Below, one piece after another: positions 1 to 11,789 of a DNA stretch of 64,000 nt (positions are counted from its first letter, which is position 1; each line of letters starts with the position of its first letter). Origin of the DNA: Cannabis sativa (taxonomy: Eukaryota > Streptophyta > Magnoliopsida > Rosales > Cannabaceae). The position numbers and the translations under genes were made by a program. The notes under the pieces were generated by a model, which saw only the letters and a program-made list of their open reading frames with translations, had not been told where the DNA came from and ran no database searches. The DNA is taken from NCBI RefSeq assembly GCF_029168945.1, contig NC_083604.1, forward strand, positions 32,669,686-32,733,685, given 5' to 3'.

Positions 1-5
1 CAACA

Positions 6-22
6 ACTGGCACCAGAGCCAT
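6..22 (+). other. Primer-binding site of B1
   Basis: TGGCACCAGAGCC starts two bases after the LTR end. It resembles the initiator-Met tRNA complement used by most plant copia elements (TGGTATCAGAGC) with two differences. Copies of subfamilies A and C instead read TGGCCTCAGAGCC. Confidence 0.75.
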
Positions 23-120
23 TGTAATGATTTACTTTCATGAAATATGAATTAAAACGATGTTTTTTGTTGATTTGGATGGTTTCATGTTGGTTTATAT
101 GCTTATGTTTCTTGTTGATT

Positions 121-215
121 TACTCGGCGTTCCCTCCAGCTCCGCGCGCGCCCAAGGCTGCGTGCAGCCTTCCTGGGCTGCACGTGCAGCCTGTCCTGGC
201 AGCCAACACAAAAAT
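121..215 (+). other. GC-rich hairpin island in the B1 leader
   Basis: This is a short GC-rich patch in a very AT-rich leader. It contains the perfect 16-bp palindrome GGCTGCACGTGCAGCC (176-191) and a second one, GGCTGCGTGCAGCC, just before it. Islands at the same place in other copies have unrelated sequence but also form hairpins. Two overlapping short reading frames here look incidental. Confidence 0.6.
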
Positions 216-2910
216 TGCAATTTTTGGGGTTTTTTTTTCCCAAAAATCCAATTTTTTAGGGGATTGTTTCACAAAATTCAATTTTTCCAAATTTAGATTT
301 TTCTAATTTGAAATATTTCCAATTTTAAATATTTCCAATTTGAAATATTTCCCTTTTTAAATATTTCCAATTATGGTAAGATTTAAAAAATTGTTAACTT
401 CTTTAATATTTATATATTATTTAATTATAAGATTAGATATTTTTATATTTAACATATTTTAAATTACAAGATAACTTTGTCTTTTTATTTAAAATATTAT
501 ATTAAAATTATCTTATATGACAAATTAAATAATTAATAAATTTGAAATTAACATAGATATTTTTATAGATATACTAACCATAATATTTTCAAATTCAAAA
601 TTTGTTATTTTGTTAAATATTTAATTATTTATAAATTATAAGTTTAAAAATGATATTTTTCTATATATATATATCATTTTTTTCTTTATTGGAAATTTAT
701 GAATTATATCTTAAATATTTAAATAACTTAGATATTTTTGTAGAAATTTGAATATTGCTTAATTTGAGATATTTTGACATATAATTATGATAATTATTAT
801 TTATTTATTATTTTATTCCTAAAATAATAATTATCTAACCAAATCTATTTTAAAATTGATTTATTTTATTACTTTATTAAATTATAAGATTTGAAAGTGA
901 TATTGAAGATTTTTTCTTTCAAATCATTGATCTTATTAGATATTTAATTTAATTTGATAAACCTAGATATTTTAAAATTAGTTTCCTTTATTTTTGAGAT
1001 TTTAAGGTTTGTTTTTAACAACCCTAAATTTTCAAAAAATTAATTGGTTAGTTTAAGAATAATAATTTAATTATATTAATATCTTATTTCACATCTGTTA
1101 CATGGACAATGTTTGTTTAATTTTATATTGTTTATTCAAATTTTTTTTTACAAACCTATTATTTATTTGATCTAAATTGCTATGATTAACTCGTTAACAG
1201 ATCCAATGATCTGATTTTAATCATAGTCCAATTGTCAATAGATCTTATGAATAATTTGTAACAGGTAATTTTTGTACTTCTTTCATCTGTGTAAACCTAG
1301 TAACATGATAGGGCCCATCCAAATCATTTGACCTGTGTGAGCCTATATGTTTGCTATTGGGCTTAGATGCATATAGGAAGCCCATTTAAGTTTTACTAAG
1401 TAAATGGACTAGGTTGCTAAAATAAAATTTGACATAAGTAATTTTATTTAGGCCCAATTAGATTTGGGCTTATTCAATGAATAACAATTGTTTATTTTAA
1501 AGTTAAATTCCTCTCTTTTGGGCCTTGTGTCAGAGTTAAGGGCCAATAGAAGTGGGTACGACGTACTGAACCCAGCTCCCCCTCACATGAACTACCCCAA
1601 TTGTGAAGGCCCATTTGCCTTATTTAAATAATTGTATTAGGTTAATTATATTAGTCTAACCTAATTATAATTGAATTGGCAACATAATTAACTTTTAAAA
1701 TATATGAATTTTTTTTTCATTTTAATATTTTAAAGTTAATTTTAGAAAAACACTTAGTTAATGATACATATTCTAGATAGTTATATCTATACTAGTTATT
1801 ATTTGTAGTATTAAATAGGAAAATATCATTGATTGTGAAATTAATTGTTTCATAATTAATTTTGGTACAATCTAAGTTTAGTATATTTTCTTAGTATTAA
1901 ACTAGAATTAATAATTAAGTTTCCTCCATACTTAATTATTTATTTCTTGAATTTAATACATTTAATTAAATTGAAAATTTTAATATTTAAGATGATATTC
2001 ATCATGATACTTAAATATTGTTATTTTCATGTTATTTAATTAAAGTTGAAAATTACCTTAAGTTTGGAATCTTATTTCAGAATAACTTAAAGCTGAATAA
2101 TTTTCAAAATATATTTTATTTTATTTTATTTATCATTTTCCCAAAATTTTGAAATTGCATTTCTTTAATGCAGAAATTTCGAATTTTCTTTGAAAAATAG
2201 ATTAAAGTTGAAAATTATTTATTTTAATTTTGGACCAACTTAAATCAATGATTTTTTCATTTAATGATTAATTGAAATAAATGAACTACAATATATTATA
2301 ACTAGAAATTGAATTAATTAGTCCATGAAAGTCTAGATAGATATTATCTGTTTTGCTTGAAGTATTTTTCTAGTGTATTTAATTAAATAGAAAATTAATA
2401 TTTAAGTTGATTCTTAATCATGATACTTAAATATTTGAAATTTTACTTAAATATTTAATTAAATAGGAAAATTAAATTTTTGTTGTAAATTAATTTTATT
2501 AATTAATTTTGGGCCAACATAAAATTAAGATAATTTTTTCAGGATTTATTTTTATTTTATTTTAAAGCATTTTCGAAAGTAGTATTCTAATACACTTCAC
2601 TTTTCGAAATGCAATATATATTTATAGAAAAATAAATTTGAGTTGTAAATTAATTTAAATTAATTTTGAAACAACTTAAATTGCATATTTTTCTAAATAT
2701 TTATGGAAATTATTATTAAGATGGAAATAATTCACGTTATTTTCATATCAATCTAAGTATAATTTATAAATATTACATTAAAATTTATATTTAGAATTTT
2801 TTATTCTAAATTGGAAATTTTAATTAAATAAATATTTATATTTAAAATAAATTGATTAAAATAAATATTAGAAGAAAATACACTTTAAATAATGAGCTTT
2901 ATTATCAAGA
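216..2910 (+). other. AT-rich non-coding leader of B1
   Basis: A long untranslated leader, mostly A and T, with no supportable gene. Two patches are better conserved between copies: about 1260-1370 (a block with GATAGG.CCCATCC) and 1501-1625 (the foldable block, listed separately). Confidence 0.7.
1520..1612 (+). other. Conserved foldable leader block, B1 copy
   Basis: GGGCCTT (1520-1526) and AAGGCCC (1606-1612) are complementary and enclose about 80 bases. GGGT and ACCC can form an inner helix. The middle helix of the other copies (TGTGAG with CTCACA) is broken here by TGTCAG. The block is conserved in six copies in this window. Confidence 0.6.
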
Positions 2911-3745
2911 TATTCGATCTCCATTGTTGGTTTTACATAGCTATTGTTTTAGTGAGTAATCCTCCCTAATGGAGGAACGCCCATTAGCAAGTTAGCACCG
3001 TTTAATCTCGAAAGATAAGTAATCTTGTAAGTTTTTTATATAGTATTGATCACCCTAATGGTGGCGACTGTATAAGACTTGCAAGAATATGAAACAATGG
3101 TGGAAGCTCATAAGATAGAATAGCCTTGACTCTCGCCTAAACGAGACAACGCGGATTCCAATCTTGATCGAATAAAAGGTTGCTAGAATGTTTATCATTT
3201 TAGATGAGCTGAAAACTCTATTCAATGGATGTTATCTTTGACTCTCGCCTAAACGGGACACTGATATCAGTTTGTTGAACACCTTGGAAATTATTTAGGA
3301 TTGTATGTTTTAGTATTTTCACTTGTCATTCCTACTTGCTATATGTGATTAATAATTTCTGAATTGTGTATGAATTTATATTGAACCATATTATTTTCAG
3401 TTATTAAATTGTAGTTTAATTTTGAATCTTCATTGTTGGTCTAACTTGGTTTGTTTTTCTAATGAGATAAATCCCTAATGGATTTTCACCATTAGACTAA
3501 CATAATAGTGTTAGATCTCGAAAGATAAATATTGTATATGCAACATCTAGCTGTTCATCAATTGATGACACCTTAGACTAGTATTTTACAATATGAAACA
3601 AGAAGATTGTATAAATAAGATTACTTTGACTCTCGCTAATTGGAGAATCGTTGGATTCTTATTTAAAACGAAATTATCCTAATTCCTCTTAGCTTTTTCA
3701 TTTCGAATGAGCTCAATGACATATCATTGGATGAATGGTCTATAA
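2911..3745 (+). repeat. Diverged tandem duplication of a leader module in B1
   Basis: Two related modules lie one after the other, at about 2911-3250 and 3424-3745. Both run from a TTCATTG/CCATTGTTGGT start through TAATGGA.., ATCTCGAAAGATAA, GACTCTCGC.TAA and a CAATGGATG/ATTGGATG end. The second copy occupies the place where gag begins in element C1, which has only one module. Confidence 0.65.
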
Positions 3746-4136
3746 ATCATATAAAGTCATTGTATATTTTCTCTTAGGAAATTAAATGACAAATATTATT
3801 ATATTCTCGAAATTCTATCCCAAAATGATATAAATCCTCAATCTTAGAAATTTCCTACTTGATGGGCAAATCAACTTAGACTTAAATTAGTAGTGGTGGT
3901 CCAAGAAAGAATTACTCATCATACAGTTACACTTTCACAAGTGTTTAATAACCATTTTCTTTCAATGGATTCAAACTATATGAGTTTAGTATTCTGTGAC
4001 CAGAATCCACTTGTACTATTCTAAGAGCTCTTTGATGTAACTAAACCTAAGTCATCAAAATATACAACCACATATTTTAAATCTATGGCATTTGTATCTT
4101 GTTCATAGTTGTTTTGACAAGATCACTCTCTGCAAG
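3746..4136 (+). other. Non-coding or unrecognisably decayed interior of B1
   Basis: Aligned copies exist in A1, B2 and A2. No open frame or clear domain can be read. By position it would correspond to the protease and integrase zinc-finger part of a copia polyprotein. Confidence 0.4.
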
Positions 4137-5990
4137 AAGTTAATATGCCTATATCCACTGAAATTAAGTTCATCTCATTCGTAGATGGATGTACATTCAG
4201 GGGTGGATATGAGTCTTCGTTGTATTCTTCAAACAATCACTCTAGATTTTACCTTAAGCAAAAGAAATTTGAAATGTTTGAAAAACTTCATGAATTTCTA
4301 GCAATGGTGAAAACCATTAAGGTAAGTGGTTAAAGATCCTGCGAACTGATAGGGGTGGAGAAATAGTTAGTAGATATGCAGTTCAAAGATCATTAAATTG
4401 ATTTTTTGAATTATATACAAACTTACCACCCCAGATATTCGATTTGCATATTGATGATTAGTTACTAGTCGTTGCCTAAGTCCTTCTATGGTAATACAAT
4501 TTCAGAATGATGCAATGGTTGTATACTTAATGTAAATCATTACTAGATTTATGGGTAACCTAATCGAAATCTTAAGAAAAGCTAGAACTGTCAACTATGG
4601 TTTGCATGTTTGTTAGCTATTCTAAGTGATTAGGGGTGGAACATCCCATAGTCATTAGATAAGAAAGTATTTGTTTAAACAAACACAACTTTTCTAAGAA
4701 AATGACTAAGTTTGAAAATAAAGTAGCAAATAAAGGAGATATTTTTTTCTTGATTCCATAAGTGTTCGATCATCTTATTCGTAATAAGATGATCCCACTA
4801 ACTCAGTTGTCTTAACACAACCGAAGAGGTCAATACCATTTAGTTTTCTTAGACATAATTCACGGTACCTTGTCGTAGTGGGGGAGTTTCTAGGAACTCA
4901 CCTTCTTATGACTTGGAAGACACTAGTGATTAAAATCGATTCTAAGTTTAAACAAGTAATGGATTGTCAAGATAAGAAACTAAGAAGAAAGCCAATAGAA
5001 CTATGGTTTGATCCATTCACATGGAATAACCTTAAGTTTTCTATTACAAGCACATAAAGGAAATTTTCGTTAATAAGTCTATTCAATGGACTTAACAAAA
5101 CTTCCTATTCCTAGTATTATAGGTTTGAGTTTATCTAAACTATTGCTTGTGGTATACTTGGTAATTACTTATTCTAATGCAAGCAACTTACTTTAATAAG
5201 ATGCTGAAGCATTTTCTTTCCAATGGGAATCTATAGAAGCTTCACAACTTCTAAGCATAGATTTTATTTATCTAAGGAAAAGTCTCAACTATTCCAGAAA
5301 AGATAAAGCCATGAAAGAAATTCTTAAATCAACAGTGAGAGGTCTCAGATATGCTTTTGTATGCCTTAGACCAGACACTTGCTGTTGAGTGGGAGTAATG
5401 AGTAGGTATGAGATTAATCCAGGAGAGGAACATTGGAAGACAATCAAGTAAATCTTAAGATTAAGAAGAGGAACTATATGTTAGTCAATAAGGGTGTGTT
5501 TAAAACTCGTAAACTACACCACATCAGATTTCAAGACTTGCCTTTGTGCTAGAAAGTCTGCTGATAAAATGGTGATTACTCTGGGGGTGGAGTAGGGATT
5601 TTGGAGAAGTGTAAAAACCTATCTGAAGTCTCTTAGTCTACCAGAAAGAGACTGAATGTTAAAGTTGCCGGAAAGGTTATTCAGTCTGAGGAAAGTTCTA
5701 TACATTTGTGGCACCGTTTCAACTTGCCTTAACTACTAGTGTTACTTCCTGAATAACCAAGAAGTAGTTGCCAAAAGTATAGAATCCAGTATCCCAAGAG
5801 AGTAGACATATAGAGAGAGGAATTTCACATCATCAAGGATTTTGTGATTAAGGAAGAGTAATGGCGGAGAAGAGGTTGTGTTTAATTCAACCTGTCAGAT
5901 CCTATTACGAGGAGTTTACTACTAATACACTTGATTTGTATATCAAGGTGTTGAGATTATTTGAAATGCACATTTTGTTTTATATTAGTG
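4137..5990 (+). pseudogene. Decayed copia pol (integrase, RT, RNase H remnants) of B1
   Basis: Three parts of a Ty1/copia polyprotein can be recognised across many stops and frameshifts. An integrase-core piece lies at about 4137-4400: 'FEMFEKLHEFLAMVK' is still open, followed by a piece corresponding to the family's DRGGE motif. A linker and RT-start piece lies near 4790-5010. An RNase H piece lies at 5280-5690, with echoes of 'RPDTC', 'NPGEEHWK' and 'ARKS'. The tail (5800-5990) holds remnants of the 'HIERK' end of RNase H. The catalytic domains are not recoverable as open frames. The same ruined structure occurs in A1, B2 and A2, so the decay predates those copies. Confidence 0.72.
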
Positions 5991-6002
5991 CAAGTGGGAG
6001 CT

Positions 6003-6450
6003 CTTTGGGTTTTGTGCCCTAAATAAAACCCATTTCAATATAATCAGATTTACTTATTAATAAAGATCAGAAATAACATTTTATGTTGCATGGTTCACAT
6101 GATTTATTTCGTGATTATATATATAATGTATGAATTCTATTTAAGTCCAGAACATATGAATTTGTTAATGATTATAGTGTTGTCAGCACAGTGGAATATA
6201 ATCTTAATTATATGTTCGAAAGTTTATTCCCTGATTTGTCAGAACACTAGATTTATACTGACATGGTATAATCAGCGATAAGTATTCTTACACCTTGGAA
6301 AAGTGTTATGTCCTTTCCAGGACATTGGCAAAGTTTACCAGTATCGGATGTATGGAGTATACATCGGAAGTGACCGATATTGAACTTTGATTAGATATAT
6401 TAGAATTTACCGTAATATCTATTCAATTTAATATCACCTGTTGATCCTAG
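6003..6450 (+). repeat. 3' LTR of B1, first part
   Basis: It follows the polypurine tract and starts CTTTGGGTTTTGTGCCC, so the usual TG end is changed. It is subfamily B (TTAAGTCCAGAACATATG). It is cut at 6450 by A1, with CCTAG duplicated at 6446-6450. An incidental open frame (6090-6281) lies inside. Confidence 0.9.
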
Positions 6451-7791
6451 TGTTGGGTTTTATGCCCTAAATAAAACTCATTTCAATATAATCAGATTTA
6501 CTTATTAATATAGATCAGAAATAACATTTAATGTTGCATGGTTCACATGATTTATTTCATGATTATATGTACATAATGTATAAATTCATCTAAAACCCTT
6601 TTCACATACTTGATCCTGTTTATTGTGCCATCAACACATTGGAAAGTAAACTATGTGAATAAAGTTTCCTAGATTTATCAGACATAGGGTTTTACTGATA
6701 TGATAATCTACAACAGAGTTTACTTGCATTTGGAGAAGTGCTATGTTCTTTCCAGAGCATTGGTTAAAGTAAAGCTCAGGTTGGATGCATGAAGTATGCA
6801 TCGGAAGGGACCAATATTGAACTTTGACTTAGATTTATTAAACTTACCGTAATATCTATTCAAGTCAATATCGCCTAGTTGATCCTAGATCAAATGTTCT
6901 TAATCCTGTAATGATTAGGCTCAATCTTGAAAGGCTATTCGTGTTCTTTGATTTGTTAGCTAAGCCTACTTTTAGGTCAGGGTGATACGTACATTTTGGG
7001 AACACGGTAGTGCAATTGAGTGGGAGCGCTAGCATAAAGATGGAATCTATAGCTTCTATCTGGCGAATAGTAAGCAAAGGATGATCTCCTTCGAGCTTGA
7101 CGAAACGAACATAAATGGTGGAGTACTCATTTCTCATAAGCTGAAATATCATTTGTACAGGGTTAAGTGTTTTAAGGAATAAATACATTGTAGGGTGTAA
7201 CGGTAATCTAATCCCTTTACAGTGTAGATCATTCATATAGAGGATCATTGATCACATTAGGATTATAACAATGGATAAGTAATGATGCATCTATATGGTG
7301 GAACATATAGAGCATTCTATATACTGAGAGTGCAATTCTAAGTTCTATGCGTGGATTCAACGAAGAATTAATAAGTTAGTGAATTTTAGTGCTAAATTCT
7401 TGATCTACTTATTGGAATCTCGGTTATATAGACCCATGGTCCCCGCACTAGTTGAGATAATATTGCTTGTAAGACTCAGGTAATTGGTTTTGATTAATCA
7501 ATTATAATTCTCAAATTAGACTATGTCTATTTGTGAATTTTTTCACTAAGTAAGGGCGAAATTGTAAAGAAAGAGTTTTAGGGGCATATTTGTTAATTAT
7601 GATACTTTGTATGGTTCAATTAATAAATTTGATAAATGACAATATTATATAATAATTATTTATAGTTATTAAATAGTTAGATTTGGCATTTAAATTGTTA
7701 AATTAGAAAATTGGCGTTTTTGAGAAAATCAGATGTAGAAAAGATAAAACTGCAAAATTGCAAAAAGTGAGGCTCAAATCCACTTGTATAG

Positions 7792-7799
7792 GGCCGGCC
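7792..7799 (+). promoter_or_regulatory. GGCCGGCC palindrome in U3
   Basis: An 8-bp perfect palindrome ending exactly 76 bases before the TATA box. The same spacing, within one or two bases, is seen in five other LTRs of subfamilies A, B and C. Confidence 0.5.
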
Positions 7800-7875
7800 A
7801 CTTTTGTAGGAAATTTAAACTGATATTTTCATTATTTTAATGCCAAATAATTCAAACCTAACCCTAGTGGAATGC

Positions 7876-7883
7876 TATAAATA
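7876..7883 (+). promoter_or_regulatory. TATA box of A1 5' LTR
   Basis: TATAAATA, conserved in every LTR of the window at the same place, about 1.4 kb into the LTR. It marks the U3/R side of the promoter; transcription is expected to start about 30 bases downstream. Confidence 0.75.
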
Positions 7884-8340
7884 GATAGTGAAGGCTTCAG
7901 GAAAATTACACTTTTCTTCTGACACTTCTGATTCAGAAAAACCTGAGCCTTCTCTCTCCCTATCTGGCTGAGCACTCCCTCTCTCTTTCTTCCCTCTCAA
8001 ATTTCGAAATTCTTAGTGTATGAGTAGTGCCCACACACAGCAAGTGATACCTCAACCATAGTGAGGAAGATCGTGAAGAAAGACTTTCAGCAAGAAGATG
8101 TTTCAGCATCAAAGATTTAGAGAAAGAGATCCAGGTTTAGATATTGATAATGCTCTGCTACTGAAAGGAATCAAGGGCTAGATATCTGAACGGAAGGAGT
8201 CATTATATTCCGCTGCAGCCAATGTAAGGTTTCCTAAACTTTATATGTGTTTATTTCATCGTTTTAGAAAGTTCATATTTAGGGTGTTAATAAACATACT
8301 TGTGAGTAGATCTAAGATCCTGGTAAAATAAATTCCAACA

Positions 8341-8358
8341 ACTGGCCTCAGAGCCATG
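8341..8358 (+). other. Primer-binding site of A1
   Basis: ACTGGCCTCAGAGCC follows the LTR end at once. It is a variant of the initiator-Met tRNA complement and is identical in C1 (33682) and A3 (60173). Confidence 0.8.
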
Positions 8359-8625
8359 GTAATTGATTTACTTGCAAGAAATTTGGACTTTAAAACGATT
8401 GTTTGTTTGTTTTTGGATGGTATCATGTTGTATTGAGTGTTATTTGATGATTGATTGGTGTTTGTAAATTTTTTCGTGAAAAATAATTGAATATCTATTT
8501 CTGGAATTATTTTTATTGGATAGTATGGAAAGAATTAAGCAAGTTACTTTTTTACAGAACTCAATTTTGATTTATTTTAAATTAGTTATGATTTTTTGAA
8601 GTTTCGGAAAAATCGGGTTGTGTCG

Positions 8626-8710
8626 CTGCACCACGTGCGCGAGCGGAGAGGCTGCAAGCAGCCCCCTGTGCGCCCATGGACAGTATGCTTGGCATACTGT
8701 CCGTACAACT
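8626..8710 (+). other. GC-rich hairpin island in the A1 leader
   Basis: GGACAGTATGC (8678-8688), a 3-base loop, then GCATACTGTCC (8692-8702) form a perfect 11-bp hairpin. It lies in a GC-rich patch between conserved flanks (a TTTGAAG.TTCGG. stretch and TTTTTCATGGAATTAACTTC). A short frame through it (8596-8829) looks incidental. Confidence 0.6.
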
Positions 8711-11700
8711 TACAATTTTTTTGTTTTTCTTTGTTTTTTCATGCTTTTTCATGCTTTTTCATGGAATTAACTTCCGATTTTTTGTGTAGTTCTGTATTTA
8801 TACTATTACTATTCCTAATTCAATTCTAATTATTATTATGAATTAATTTAATATTTTTTAAATTTAATTCAAGATATTAGTGTAATTTGAATTTAAAAAT
8901 AGTTAGTATCTATCTTTTTTTGCTTAATAATCTATCTTATTTTTAAATTTGATTATATCTTATCTTATTTTTAAATTTAAGGTCACATTTTAAATATTTT
9001 AAATTAATTTTTTTAAAATAATTTGACCTTATTTAAATTTAAAATAAGATAACTATAATCATGTAATTTTAAAAAGGTGTAAGATATTTTGCTAACTTTT
9101 AAATTTTGTTATTTTATTTATTTAAATTACATTTAAAATCTGAAAAAGATATTCATTTATCTTTTTAAATTTTTTATTTAATTTTTATTTATAAAATAAC
9201 ATTTAATTTTTAAAAGTAGTTAGCAAATTTTGAAATGATATTTAGGTTGGTTGAAACCTAATTTTTCAAAATTGTAGGTTTAATTTTAAATTTAATTTTT
9301 TTTAATTTTCAAAATTTCTTTTATTTTATTTTAAATTTTCAAAAATAAATATTTTATTTATTTAATTAATTATTTTGAAATTATTTAATTTAAAATTAAA
9401 TAAATCTACATCCAACTATCCTGCTAACCTTGTTGCAGGAGTATGTGTTTTAGCTTGTTTGTAAGTTTTAAAAACCTATTATTACTTGATTGCAAATAGC
9501 CATGGTTACTTTTTGCCAGATCTAATGATCTGATGGCTCCCTTGGTCAAGTAAATAATTTGTAGCAGGTATATTTACAATCTTCTTTCATCTGTGTATGA
9601 CCTAGCAACATGATAGGACCCATCCAAAGTGTGCCTGTGTGAGCCTATGTGTTTAATTTCATTATAGATGCATATAGGTTGTTGTTGCTAAATAAAATAT
9701 CATAGTTCTTGATAGATTTTATTTAGGCCCATTTAGTTTTTGGGCCTATTGAATTAATAACAGTTGTTCATTTTAAGGTTAAATTCCTCTCTTTTGGGCC
9801 TTGTGTGAGAGTTGGGAGCCATAGTAGTGGGTACGACATACTGAACCCAGCACCCCCTCACATAAACCACCCCAATTGTGAAGGCCCATTTGCCTGATTT
9901 GAATAACTGTACTAGGTTAATTAAACTAGTTTAACCTTATAAAATTGATTAGCAACATAATTAATTTCATTTATTTTGAAATTAATTTAAGAAAATTATA
10001 GTTTAAAGAATTTTTATTCTAAGCTAAACTATATGTATTTTCTTGTATTTAATTAAATATAGAATTATAACCATCTAGATTCTTTCAGAAGCTTAATTTA
10101 AATTTTTCATTAAATATTCCTATTTAAGTTGATATTTAGTTATCTATAACTAATCAACTTAAATCTAAATATCTTTTGAATTTCAAATTTCAAAATTAAG
10201 TTGAGGAATTTTAGGCATTGGTTATTAAGATTCTATAGATATTTTTTTTAAGTTAATATCTTTTCGAATATTAACTTAAAATGGAATATTTTAAATTTTT
10301 TTTTTAGTTAATATCTTTTCGAATATTAACTTAAAATGGAATATTTTTTAAATTAAGTGGTTACAACTTAATTTCTGATATTTAATTAAATTTAAATTTG
10401 AAAATATTTAATTTCTAGATATTTTCTAATACAACTTAAATTAGATATTTTTTCAAATTTTGTGGAAAAGATACTTAGTCAAATAAGATATTTTCTAGAT
10501 AGTTATTTCTAGACTACTTATTATTTCTAATATTAAATAGGAAAATATTATACATTGTGAAATTAATTATTTATATAATTAATTTTGGTACAATTTATTT
10601 TAAGTATATTTTTCCTAGTATTAAACTAGAGATTAATAATTAAGCCTTCTCTACACTTAATTATTTATTTCTTGAATTTAATACATTTAATTAATTTGAA
10701 AATTAAATATCTAAGTTTATTTTCATCATGATACTATATATTTCTTTTTCATGACACTTAATTAAATAGAAAATTATTTTTAGTTGAAATTTATTTTTTC
10801 AACTAAATTTAAATAATTTTCAAAATATATTTTTTTTATTAATCAAATTTCGAAATTGCATTTCTTATATGCTGAAATTTCAAATTTTATTTGAAAAATA
10901 GATTAAAGTTGTAAATTATTAAATTTAATTTTGGACCAACTTAAATCAATGATTTTTTCATTTAATGATTAATTAAAATAAATGAAGTAAAATATATTCT
11001 TTATTTTATTAATCATTTTTCGAAATTGCATTTCATAATGCAAGATGATTTTGAATTTATCTTGAAAAATAGATTAAGTTGTAAATTAATTATTTATTTT
11101 AATTAATTCTTGGATCAACTTAAATCAATGATTTTTTCATTTATTGATTAATTTAAAATAAATTGAATTAAAGTATATATTATTAGAAATTGAATTAATT
11201 ATTCAAAGGAAAATCTAGATAGATGATATTTTTGCTTGAAGTATTTTTCTAGTGTATTTAATTAAATAGAAAATTAATATTTAAGTTGATTTTCATCATC
11301 ATACTTAAATATTTGAAATTTTTCTTATATATATTTAATTAAATAGGAAAATTATATTTTTTGTTGTAAATTAATTTTATTAATTAATTTTGGGCCAACA
11401 TTAAATTAGAATAATTTTTGCAGGATTTATTTTTTATTTTAACATGCATTTTTCGAAAACTGTATTCTTAAATACTTTAATTTTTCGAAATGCAATATAT
11501 ATTTATAGAAAATAAAATTTGAGTTGTAAATTAATTTAAATTAATTTTGTAACAACTTAAATTGAATATTTTTCTAAACATTTATTGGAAATTATTACTA
11601 AGATGGAAATAATTCATGTTATTTTCATATCCATCTAAGTAAAATTTATAAATATTAAATTAAAATTTATATTTAGAATTTTTCATTCTAAATTGGAAAT

Positions 11701-11780
11701 TTTAATTAAATAAATATATATTTGAAATAAATAGATTAATAAAGAAAATCAAAGAGAATACAACTCTCTTTAAATAATGA
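8711..11780 (+). other. AT-rich leader of A1
   Basis: Non-coding, with long A/T runs. The sequence GTTAATATCTTTTCGAATATTAAC is repeated in tandem near 10253 and 10306. The conserved foldable block at 9796-9887 is listed separately. Otherwise no gene can be supported. Confidence 0.7.
9796..9887 (+). other. Conserved foldable leader block, A1 copy
   Basis: Three nested complementary pairs lie in order: GGGCCTT (9796-9802) with AAGGCCC (9881-9887), TGTGAG (9804-9809) with CTCACA (9857-9862), and GGGT (9829-9832) with ACCC (9845-9848). They could fold as one long stem in the RNA. Confidence 0.65.
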
Positions 11781-11789
11781 GCTTTATTA

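Larger units (their letters stand above)
6451..8340 (+). repeat. 5' LTR of A1 (1,890 bp)
   Basis: It starts TGTTGGGTTTTATGCCC and ends AAATTCCAACA. It contains GGCCGGCC (7792-7799), a TATA box (7876-7883) and the U5 motif GTGCCCACACACAGCAAG. A 127-codon antisense open frame (7248 down to 6865) is present in shorter form in other copies and is probably not a gene. Subfamily A. Confidence 0.95.

Noticed and set aside
40..306. Open frames of 88 and 78 codons at the left edge
   Set aside because: They lie in the GC island of a retrotransposon leader with phenylalanine-rich low-complexity ends; no homology and not kept in other copies.
4145..4333. 62-codon frame as a free-standing small gene
   Set aside because: It is a piece of the decayed integrase and is broken in A1, B2 and A2.
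8596..8829. 77-codon frame in the A1 leader
   Set aside because: It runs through the hairpin island, which differs in every copy, and is rich in F/L from T-runs.
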